Position numbers and translations under genes: made by a program. This document shows positions 15,301-27,300 of a stretch of 64,000 bases of DNA, one piece after another (position 1 is the stretch's first letter; every line of letters begins with the position of its first letter). A model generated the notes under the pieces. It saw only the letters and a list, made by a program, of their open reading frames with translations, did not search any database and had not been told where the DNA came from. The stretch comes from Hofstenia miamia. Lineage: Eukaryota; Xenacoelomorpha; Acoela. The DNA is taken from contig SCFE01000110.1 of NCBI GenBank assembly GCA_004352715.1, forward strand, positions 905,605-969,604, written 5' to 3'.

Positions 15301-18300
15301 TTGACAAAATTTATGTAATTCTTAACATTTTGACAAATTCGGGATATATGATGATATTGTACTCACATTTTGTCTTCATTCGGTATATTCCAACTAATCT
15401 TCCATTATTACGCCACCCCAATGGCCTTCATAACGCTTCTCAATTTTCATAGAATCTTAATGGAACCTCTCACCCTGTTCTTCACTGTAGGGATAGAGAT
15501 TGTCTTTAAATGCATCAAGATGTGTTTAAAGCCTGTGCATATTTAATGACTTTCGACAATCTAACTTCTCGAATAAATAACCATGTCATTAACCAAATTT
15601 CCGTGTTAGTCATCTTATCAGTTGTCAAGAAATCTTTCTACAACCTCATGAAATGCAGTCCATACCCTTTTCTCAACCGCATTAATTGCTTCTTCCAATT
15701 CTGTACATTGCAGAATTTTGTGGATTTCAAATCCAATGATAATTCGTTCTTCAACTTTACCATCAGATTTTTTCATTTTTCTTGAACATATTGTGTATGA
15801 ATTGAAATGCTTTGCTTTCTTTGTTAAGCGCTTTAACATACTGATTTACCAAGCCCAATTTTATATACATATATATATATATATAAATATATATCCATGA
15901 AAACCCTAAACCCTAAAACCCTAACCCTTTCCAAACAATGGCCAAGAAACTTGAAGGCCTGCACACCCACACAACCATAATCCACCCTCAAGCTAATGGT
16001 GCAGTTGAACGTGTCAACCAAACCCTACTAAAACTAATGAGGACTATTACTGCTCATGTCAGAGGAAAAAACTGGCGAGAAATACTACCAATTGTGGAAT
16101 ACTTTTATAACCTCCCCTCACTCAACCACTAAAATATTGCGTTACAAAGCCATGTATGTGGCCATGAAGCCCCCACACCAGTTTCAATGCTCTTCAAAGC
16201 ATATTGTGGGATGATCAACAACAACTACATCACGAACTTCCTAAAAAACCTCAATAAAGCACACGAATCAATGTGTGCACATGCCAAGAAAAGTGCAATG
16301 CGACAACCATGCCAATTCAACAAAAAAATCTATGGACAACCCCTTAAAATTGGTGATAAGGTCTATGCTTAGACATCAGGTATCATCACTGATTAGAAAC
16401 AAGTCAGAAAACTCGCCTTCAACTGGGAAGGACAAGGACCTTATACTATAACAAAGGTGTTATCTCACAATAACTATGAACTGGATAACAAAAAAATCAC
16501 TCACTTCCAGAACATCAAGAGAATGGCTCATGACATTGATAGTGCCCACGTCTCTGATCTAAAAGAATTTGAGTTAATTCAATCTAATAATAACGAACAT
16601 TACCTTATCCCAGGCTGCATGATATTCGAAAATGATTCTTTTGACAATGAATTTAAGTGTAAAAACTCTTCTGTATCTTTGCACACAACCTAAACGAATT
16701 GCTAAATCTAATATTAATGATAAAGATTGGTCTAACATTCCAGATGAAACAAAAAGCTGTCGCAATGAATCCCAGGAGAAGCAGTCCAAGGAAGAAACCT
16801 AGCCAACAATTGAGTCCACCTGAATCTCCCTGCAGGTTGCTCTCAGGGTCCTTCAGTTTTCTCGATCCTACCTTGGACGTCTCTAGCTGCAGGACAGTCT
16901 CAGCTACTGATGACGAGTAAATACCTACTACATCTTCTCTCTCAACACGGAAAAGGGTGGGGGCATCATCCTAAAAAATCCCAGTTAAACATCCTAAGTC
17001 AACTACCATCACAAACCTCGTCTATTTCTAGCAGCTGTCAAGAGTCATGCTATCAAGAACACTGGCAGAAAATGTCTATAATTGAAGGCGAAACCATCCA
17101 CCCCTACTTCATTACTTCACGCCCAGCAGATACATCACACACAACAATATATCTGCAGCCACTCATGATTCTTTCTCTAAGATACTATCCAGTTGCGAGA
17201 ACAAAATCAACAGTGAAGCTCTACCAACGATTATTGATTCTGAAAAACGTCCTTAGATCAACACTATCATTTTCTACCCAGCAACATTCCTATCAAAACT
17301 CAGTCGCAATTACTTCCACAGCACAGCTCATCTAACCTTTGATGACAACATCCTGCTGAAAAATATCCTGAAATTTGTAAAAAACAGAAATAACTGCTAC
17401 GCACTTGAATGCATAAATATCGATTGGCAATCTCTCAACATAGTCTACATACTCAAATGATAGACAAAGAGGACACTAAAATGGTACAACGTCTTAACCT
17501 CATCCTAGTAGAAGCACATGCATACGAAATATATGTCGACTTCATCTACATCAAAGAAGAGACACCCATAGCAGACAATATACTCTATCTCAAAACATAT
17601 CTCAAATACTTCTGCATTATAAGACATACAACTTTGGCATGCACTGCTGTAGAAAAAGAGGAGTTTATCGCCAAACTAATTTTAATAGACATACTCATGC
17701 ATAGATTTATGCTGCAGTATTACATTATCACGGAACAATGCTTGGCAATCGACGCAATGCTGTTATTGCAAGCATCAGAGATAATCAACCCAAACTACCT
17801 CCCCATAACAACTACAGACATTAACAACGCGCTTTAACTTCAAACAAAACCAGGATACCATCAATAATGTCAACGAACGATGGGCATAACTTAAAGCTAG
17901 CCAAAACAACAAAGAGCAATAGCCCAAAATTAACAGTGAATCACCAGCTAAAAACTACAACATTCGGGTTGAAAAACTTCTCTCCGACATCACACAAGCA
18001 GCAGACTTCAACTACAAAAAAGACTTCCACATTGAACTCTTCGCTGATAAACAGATACCCGAAATATCAACAACCTCAGCTATATGTCTCCTAGCTATCT
18101 TTCTAACAGAAAATCACGACTTGGAAATACCAATTACCAGAGCCAAGCGAATCGCCATAACAAAATTATGATGCCATGAAATCGCCATTTCTCCAATATT
18201 TAGAAAAGTGAAAAATTGGATACTACAACCTTACTCGCCTCCCAATATTACCAATAAAACAGCATCAACAGATTTGCTACACCTACGAAAAGTACCTCAT

Positions 18301-21300
18301 ACAAGTAATCAACAAAGAAAACCCCTTGGGTCGTACATCTCCCATCATTCTTCAAAATCAACTTAGAATACATGAAAGCAACCTTGATTTTCTTCATCCC
18401 CACACACGCAAATACATGTGGGGCGCGACGGCCAAATCTCATTTTTCTAAAGGCATGGATACTCGCTCCCCACTCAACACAGATATGCTGTTACAAAGAA
18501 TACCTCATAGCACCCAGTCATATCTGCAGCTATGCCGCAATCACAATATTAAAGAGAAAAACCACAACCTCTCCAATACTTACAGTCCCGTTACCCAGAA
18601 ATCCGTGTCATCACATTGCTACCCAAAACCGTCCTTTCAGTATAAGAAGAACAACTCTTAGCTGAATCAACAATTCAACTGTCACCATGAATACAAAAAA
18701 CACTAGAAAACATCGCTAATGAAAAATTATCAAAAATGGAAATCATTCAAACTCCTACATGGATTCATGCAGAAAACCAAAACCTACTTATGGACAAATC
18801 TATCCTGAACAACAAAAGTCAGATACACATTACGCCCATCCAATACACTCCAGACAAAATGTCTGATGTAGAAATGATCAAAATGAACATGTTCGCAGAG
18901 TCTTACACAAAAACTGAATTAGAAATCTTAATGTGTCCCAACCATGCCTTCAATGTGGAATGTGCCTCAACTCGATTCTTAATCCCTCGAAACATGAAAC
19001 AATCTCTTACCAGAACTTCTAACCTAGATGTACTAGGTGAAATTGATCCTAAATCACTAAATTACCCATTTACTTTTGGAACAGCTCAGATCACCGGAAC
19101 CATGGGAAACTGGCACCAACTCGAAAATCAAATAGCAACAGCAAACGAGTTCTGCATATCACCACGCATCATAGGCATACCGATAATCACCCCCTATTCA
19201 AAAGACAAGTCGATTAAGCCTATCGAACACGATATACCGTCTTATAAGCTCTACTACAACACAGCAAAAGACATTATCAACTTCAAGAGAACTAAACTAT
19301 TTAAAGACGTCGCTAGTGAATTGCACGACCATGACCAAGGGTACTGATTACTAGTCAATACAAAACACTCCCCATAAGAAGTCTATAAAAAAAGACTCCC
19401 AGTGCAACAGCAAGTCATTAATCTAAAGAACAAACTCACAAAAAAGAGATTAAAATCACCGGTAGTAACGACATCGCCTTGGCCAACTTATTCCAAGAGG
19501 ATCTATGTTATTATTACGTATCCAAACATGTTGAGATTTTCACCATGATCCGTGCTGAGATCAACATCCCAGATCAGATGACAGAAGAACTCATTCTAAA
19601 CAACATAAATTTTCTCTACAAAAATACGAACTATCACTAGTCACTTACATCTATGTTCCAATTCTTCTTTCCGGACGCCAGGTTGGATACAACGACAGCA
19701 CACACATCCAATGTCGACACTAAGATGACATTAATGATAGTCCTAAAAGAACAGAAACTTTACCAATCTTTCTACGAAATTTTTCAACGAATTCTAAACA
19801 ACCTCCGACAATCCATCATTATTCCGGCCCCATATATACTCATATGCCTCCTCTGAACTGCAGTACAATAGTAATAGCATTAAGCACGTATTAGCCCAGA
19901 TCTGTGTATTCACTTGCAATCCTTCACTGGCATCGATATTGCCTACTATTCTAACTAGCCCGTCGCGCTGTGGTGCTATGAGATGTCTTGCCTACTCAAT
20001 AGTAGTTACTACGCTATCACTTAGTTCTTGCTTTATACTTACTCGTATTAATGACACTAATGGTGAATACAATACATTGCTTATTCCAGGAATAAATTTG
20101 ATCAATTGCTCTACTGTCTCACATGTACAAGAAACATGAATGCTTAGTAAAACCACCTTCCATGCCTTTCTGGAAGCCTATCATTTGGAAATACCTTGAT
20201 ATTTGTAGAAATTGTAATTAATTTTTTCAACAATAGTTTTGAGATGAACAAAATGGGCTCCATGTATGGATGGATTTAAATTGCTGTTGTTAAGGAGAAC
20301 TGCTTTCAGACTATGCGAGGAGCTATCAATAAACGGAAACAAAGGTTTCCATCTCTTCAAAAGTATACTGAGTGTGAAATAATGATACCTGGCATAGCTT
20401 ACCAGGTAAATTTCACTCGAGCAGGCGAGATGTCAGTAACTCAACATTTTCTTTTGTCAACCCAGCTCACGAATAAGGTCGTTTATTTCAGCTTTTGTTG
20501 AAACGTTGGAATTTGCTTCTGCAAAGTTATTGTATAGTTGTCTTCACTGTTACTATCACAATGAGAAGCAAGGCTTAGAAGTTATGGTATCTTAACATTT
20601 TTGTCATGGATCATTGGTGCAATCGTTTACTTGATTTTGGCTTACAATGTCTAGCGATTTTCTATATTGTGACATCTGCTGACATTTACCATTGAAATGT
20701 AGCAGTGGTCTATATGACTTCACCCCTTTTAGCTATGACTTCAATTCAGCTCGACATATTCGACATACGACGTGGGCTTACATGATTTTCCTGATCCTCC
20801 AAAAACATTCAAAGATCTTTTGTAATTTTCTGTTGTCCTTGCTTTGTTTTTGAACCCAAGTACAAGCTATATGCATAGCAGAATGAATAAGAATCATGTT
20901 CGCATCTTCTTTGTTTTGTTAATTCTTGAGGCCGAGTCCATCTCAATTTAAAGCATATACTACAGTACTAAGAGATTGTTATTTGAAAATAATGGGTCTT
21001 AATGTATAAAATTCAGTTGCACGCTTGGAGAAAATATACCACAACTATACGCACGATTACCTGCTGAGAAGACTCCATTAATTATTCCTCAATTTTACTA
21101 ATTTAATTTTCCAACGCTGTTCCGGTAAAAAACAAAATTGAGTTTTCTCAGAATGCAACCAACACATGTGAGCTAATTCCTACATTGTGTTAATACGCCC
21201 CAATAAATGAGTAGCATTTTTCTTGTAATACTTGTTGTATATTTCGAAACTTTTATATGTGAAAGAGATCAGAATTTGAAGTCATCGATCCATGCAGAAA

Positions 21301-24300
21301 ATCTGATAAGTAAGTAATAAACACATTTTAAAATGAAATCAAGATTTGAATTAGAAGTGGTTCTTAGTTTTGCATGGTCTTAATTTACTTATGAAATACT
21401 ATATTATGTAAAATTCCATTGCGCATGACTGGAGTGCATTTAGATCTGATATTTGACATGCATAAAATTATTTTAACCGCCAGTAAATAACTTCTAATAT
21501 TTTGGAGATAGTTGCTGTTGCAAATACGCAGGGCTAAGATAGTACAAGCTATTACACATAGAAGTGGCGAGAGTTCAAACTTGACCTTTTATTTTTTTGC
21601 ACCTTAGGTTTGATTCCTCAAAAAATCTGCGCTTCTACTTGATGATTTATGATCTGCATATTTGAAACGCAACTGTTAATTTTATCTTTAGGTGAAACTT
21701 TTTGTTAAGGATGTCAATGACAATCCTCCAGTTTTTCAGTCTTCATCAGACAGTGAAATCTCAATTAGTGAAGATGTCAAATCTGCAATAACAATAGGGA
21801 GTGTACTTGCTACTGATGCTGATGAAGACGGTTTACAAAAAGTAAGCAGTTTACTTTTATCTACTGTAATATAGCTATTATAATTAACCAGTTGTAAAAC
21901 AAAGTCAAGTGGTAAACTGAAACACTTATTATTACTATTATTAATGTTTTTAATAATTATTTCGTATAAATTAATATTTTTGTAGTGAGGACTTATCATG
22001 ACAATTTAGAAAGGGGTCGTACTCATTTTAACAGGTTATCTATTTGTAATATCACTTAAAAGTTTTAATTTCTCTGTATTAAGATACTATATCATATGCA
22101 CGCACTCCTATACACGAAAAATAAGTTATCATTTCACTGTGACCTTGGATGTACATGGGACTATTTTGAAAGTAGCCAAAAGTTTGGTTCCTGATTCCGT
22201 GGATTAATTATACATGCAATTTAGTTCAAATTTACTTGCTAGCTATTTTAATTTTAAAAGCATTTTGAAACAAAAAATTAATATAAAATAGTCAATTATG
22301 TTTGACGCAGAAGAATCTTAGTGATGCACTTTTTTCAACCACAATGAGCAGTCATTACTTCAAATCATCAACTGCGTCAAGCGCAGTGAAGAGGCAAAGT
22401 GAAACAAATTTTCGATTTTAAATTTCTTAAGATTGTAATTTATGCAAAAAATGGAACAAAAAATGAATTGTTTTGGAATTATAACGCAATAAATCATGTT
22501 TTTTCGCTCTACGGTGTTTAATTCATCAATGAAAAAATATGTAGCGTAGCCGGTTTTGTATCAAAATTTCTTAACCGTTGGCCGACAATCCATTCTCACT
22601 AGCCGTAGCCGAGTGTTATACGTAAAAGTAATTTCGTGTAGGCATACATCTTAAGCACATGAATAAAGAAATAAAAAGCTTCGATATATTGTTATAAAAA
22701 TATTTCAAACATTCACTTTATGAAGTAGTGCGTTTGAGTTAGTTTTCTTAGCCGGGAATTTCCGTTTTTTTAGCTGAAGCCGTTTACCACTGAGATATGT
22801 GTAGACGATCGGTACAATAGACACCGAGGAAAATGTTACTTCACTGCACCCAATTTTATATTCTGCAATGCTAATTTTCATTTTTAAATTTTTCTAAAAT
22901 TTATTTCAAAGTTAAAATGTAAATTCTTGACATTGTTTTCCAATTAAAATTAAAAGCTATACAAAAACAAATGTATTTAGATTGAATATTCATATCAAGT
23001 ATTAAATTGTTCGAAGAATTATGAACTAGTACCTTGCGCAGGTTGCTTTATGGTTACAAGAGATGGAGGTGAAATCCTAACTACAAAGACAATTGACTAT
23101 GAAGATATTGATACGTGCTTTCTACAAGTAACTTATTTCTTTTACATCATTCATTATTGTTTCATACATATTTTAGGTTTTTCGAGTTCAATATTTTTTG
23201 AATGATAAAATTTCTGGCCGTACAACCCCCTCTAGTAAAAAGTTTTTAACTTCAACTAGAGTTAATACTCGAATAACAAATGTCAAATTTGAATTAATTG
23301 TTGTGGTTTTTGATCATTAACGTCTTGCAAAATAGACTCAGTGAATGTTGTTTTTTAACTCACACAAATCCAAGTAGACTTTAATAACAAATTCTGCAAT
23401 AAACAGCGGTTAGAAATATCAATTTTTTCTCTATAATCGAAGTTCTCTCGATTACCAATGAAAAGAAATATATCTTTGTTAGTCATAAATTGCATTCTAT
23501 TTTTTTAAAACTCTAAATAATATCCTATTTTAGGTCATCGCCAGCGATACTGTATTGGAATCTACACCATTTATTGTTAATATAGAAATTCTTGATGTTA
23601 ATGATAACTCTCCAGAAGTAATCGGCATTTACCCCTCATCTCAATTTACTGTAAAAGAGGTAATTTACAATTTAAAAATCATGATCTATCAATCTTCCAA
23701 ATCTATTTAACATTTGTTCTCATAAGAGTACACGTATGACATTATAATTAGGTGCTAAAATCAAATTTTGAGTTTTATTTACAAGCATTCTGAACACAAA
23801 ATTATTTTCTTAGTTACCTGAGTTACATTTGATACAATGTATCAACACATTCATGTTCTTGTACTATGCCTCCACGTAGTATAACAACTTTTTTTAAACA
23901 TATAATTACTTTGTCTATTCTTTTCTATGCTAAAATGATTCTTAGATACATTTAACTGTTAAAGGAAAACTTAAAACTTTATTGAGTTTTGTAACATAAA
24001 AGTGCCTATGCTATTATCAAAAGAAATTTTCTATCTGTAAATATTTAAAATTATGTTTGCAACCCACGTTTAAATGGTAACTAGTGTGTCAAAAAGTAAT
24101 ACGTTTACTTCTTGAGATTCATTGCAAAAAGTTGTCGGTTTTATTATGTTTTGAATTCAGCTTAGTTAAAAATAACTTTTTAACCTTATCTGTAAACACT
24201 TGCTTCTTTAGGATTTCCCAACAGATAGTCTCCTCTGCAATATTACAGCAAGAGATGCGGACTCTGGTCGCAATGGAAATTTTCGATTTTTTCTCACAAC

Positions 24301-27300
24301 CAATAATAACATGTTCAGGTATCTCTTAATGCTAATTATTTTCACTTTCGCGAAATTTTTAAATAGAAAATGTTTTCAATCAACCGCTTACCATATGATC
24401 TTTTGACGCACAGAGACTCAATCTATTCTATATATTTAATGAAAGTTGGATTTAACTTCTTATTCAAAAGATGTAATTTCTCTTTATATCGTTTGCTTTA
24501 TACTAATTCATCAAGCAAATTCTAATTATTGGGATGGGTATACATGTAGAACTTACAATTGTTTTCTAAGTTTCAAAATATTCCATGCTACAATAGTGAT
24601 AAAAATTGGAATAATATCGAATTCATGCCGAACTAATAGGTTTCGGTTTTTTTGCATTAAATTCATGCATGCTTCTGTAAAGCAAAGCAAAATAGAGCTC
24701 TGCAAAATCTAATCCTACATGTTTTAAATATTGATATACGTAAAATACATTTTTCAGTGTTAATTATTTATGTATTATTTCAAGGATAGTTTGAATTTAA
24801 TTGTTTCTTCCTCAATACAACAAATTGAGATTGTTTATACCGTAAATTAACCAATTGTGTGTCTTTTGAAATTATGTCCAGAACATAAGCTGTTTGGGAC
24901 CAAAAGTTAACTAAGCTATTAACTGCATATATTATAGGCTGTATCACAAAAAACGAGCGGAAAAATTTCAACTCGTATATCTATATTTGAAGTCAACACA
25001 TGTATGTAATATCAAACTAACAGTTACTAACAGACATTATGAATAATTCACACATATTTTCCACCAATTTCAATGACTTTTTCAATGTGAGTCTTCATTG
25101 CTTGGAGTGCCGTCATCATTCTATTTGATGTAAAATGTGGCAGCTGCGCATCAAGGAATTGTTTACTATCTTCCTCATGTGATTCATGTAATGTCTCACG
25201 ACTTGCTTCAAGCCTCGGAACCAGATAACGATCAACAGATTTGTATCTGGTGAATAATGGGCCTGTCTCAATGGACGAATATTCCTTTCCTCAATGTGTT
25301 GAGTGGTTGCAATAGCAGTATGAGCCCTCGCGTTGTCGTGTTTTAGACGCATATTTCGTCGTAAAATTGGATCCAGTTTTCGCTGCAAAAAATCTTCAAG
25401 ATTGTCAAGAAACTTTCGTTTTTTTGTGCAGTGCTAGTAACTGTTAGTATGATTAAATATATATGTGTTGACTTCAAATATACAAGTTGAAATTTTGGCG
25501 CTCGTTTTTTGTGATACAGCCTATACATGGGTTTTTCTTGGATATTTTATAAAACAGCATCACAGCATTTTGATAAAATACATGATTAAAACTTGTTTAA
25601 CATCTTCAAATAAAAGTTTTTTTCTACTTTTAACCTATTGAGATTTTCAAACGTAAGATTTCCGGCTTAGTATATATGCATTCATAAAAGTGATGCACCA
25701 ATGATTTCGTTTAGAATCGATATTTCCACTGGTGAAATCTTCACTCTTTCTACTCCATTCGATCGTGAACAGAAAGCGGACTACACACTGGTAATAAGGA
25801 TTTCCGATGAAGGCGAAGTGCCGCGCTCCATTCTAACAATGATTAACATTACTGTCGAAGACATCAACGATAATCAACCGCAGTTTACGAAGGAAACGTA
25901 CATAGTTAGAAACATCAATGAAGGCACTGAAGTGATTGGAGAAATAATATCCACAGTCACAGCCATAGGTTGACATATCTTGATTATTGTTGTATACTTT
26001 CAAACGTTTAGATAAGGACGAAACAGACACTGTTGTATATAACATATCAGGTGGTAATATTGATTCCGTATTTGATATTTTTCCACAAAATGGATCAATA
26101 TACGTTGTAAAGAAACTCGATAGAGAAGTGCTTGGTGAATCAGCGGTTTATGAGTTGACCGTGACAGCTTATGATGGAAAGTTTTTATCTGCCACTCAGG
26201 TGATTTTTCATTTTGTCAATTATACTTGGCTATTCTAAAATTAAGTAAATATAGGTACATAGGTACTGGAATTCTTTAATCTTCTTAATATGAAAACCCA
26301 GTCTGTGGAACATTTAGATATTTTAGGAATAAATTTGATTTTCACAAACATCAATTCATAAAGAATATCAGTGCCTAAATAATACATAAAGGAAATCGCA
26401 ATGCTTTACTGTATAGAGTTAAAATTATCTTCAAAATTTATAATCCAAAACTAGTTGTTCATTGTAATATTCATATCAACTTACCTTTGTGTACATTTTG
26501 TTATAATTATCTGTGAATGCATACCCTATAGAATCGAAATAGCGAAATTTATTTTTCCATCTTTACTCTTATATTCAATTTTTTAATTGGAGTATTTTCT
26601 AGGCGATGTAAATATTGATTATTACCAGTGTTTTTACTGAACTTGAAATATTTTGTTTTTACTTATTCTATTTTTATTTTCTAAGTAGTTTATATATTAT
26701 TAAGTAGATCATCTTGCGCCGTATTAGCTGATAAGGAAAATGTTATTGTTCGCATGACAATATTTCATAAAACATTTTTCTATGCATTCAATGCCCTCAG
26801 GAACGTCCGCTCCATAAGTCATGCCTTTTGGTTTTCTATACCAATGTCCACATTGGTTCTTGCGAATCTCTCTTCAATACGGGGTGTACTTGCGTGTGAA
26901 ACAACAGCCTTTTGCTGTTGGGTTGTGTGAAAATACTCTCACAACGGCAAGCCTGTATTTAGGCTATAAAGTTTTTCGCGCTATTAAGCACAGAGGAGCT
27001 GTAAAACCACCCTCTCAAAAACCATGATTTGTTTTTCATCTTGCGTTAAAATTTTGTTGGGTGGCAGCCAATTATCAACTGAACATTTTTGCATAAAATA
27101 ATGCAGTGCCAACAAATTTGAAAAGATTTTCCAAAGCCACAATCATGCTAAAATTTGTCATGAAGCGAGTGATAAGGTTAGCAATAAAACTAATACCTTT
27201 TTTCGAATAATGTGAGTATATTCATGAATATACATTATACGTAAATTTTTTTATAAACAGTTATACTCGTTAAGAAAAATTCTACAATTTTTGTATGACG

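Larger units (their letters stand above)
15890..20050 (+). mobile_element. A/C-rich retroelement block with gypsy integrase, decayed
   Basis: About 4.2 kb whose + strand is rich in A and C and poor in G, unlike the surrounding DNA. It begins with CCCTAA-type repeats (15904-15929) and the end of a Ty3/gypsy integrase, then carries about 1,100 codons of + strand coding-looking sequence in shifting frames up to a TGA at 19854. No LTR pair is visible. The left side lacks gag, protease, RT and the integrase core, so the element is 5'-truncated or rearranged. It splits a minus-strand repetitive gene (15370-15845 and 20051-20900). Confidence 0.6.

Noticed and set aside
15228-15785. Plus-strand frames opposite the split pseudogene
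   Set aside because: Shadows of the minus-strand pseudogene, whose translation shows recognisable family motifs.
15938-19856. Variant genetic code for the whole genome
   Set aside because: The nested gene ends at TAA and the cadherin exons read normally with standard stops; any unusual pattern is confined to the inserted block.
26821-27027. 68-codon frame in a less AT-rich patch
   Set aside because: No recognisable protein on either strand and no link to the cadherin phase.
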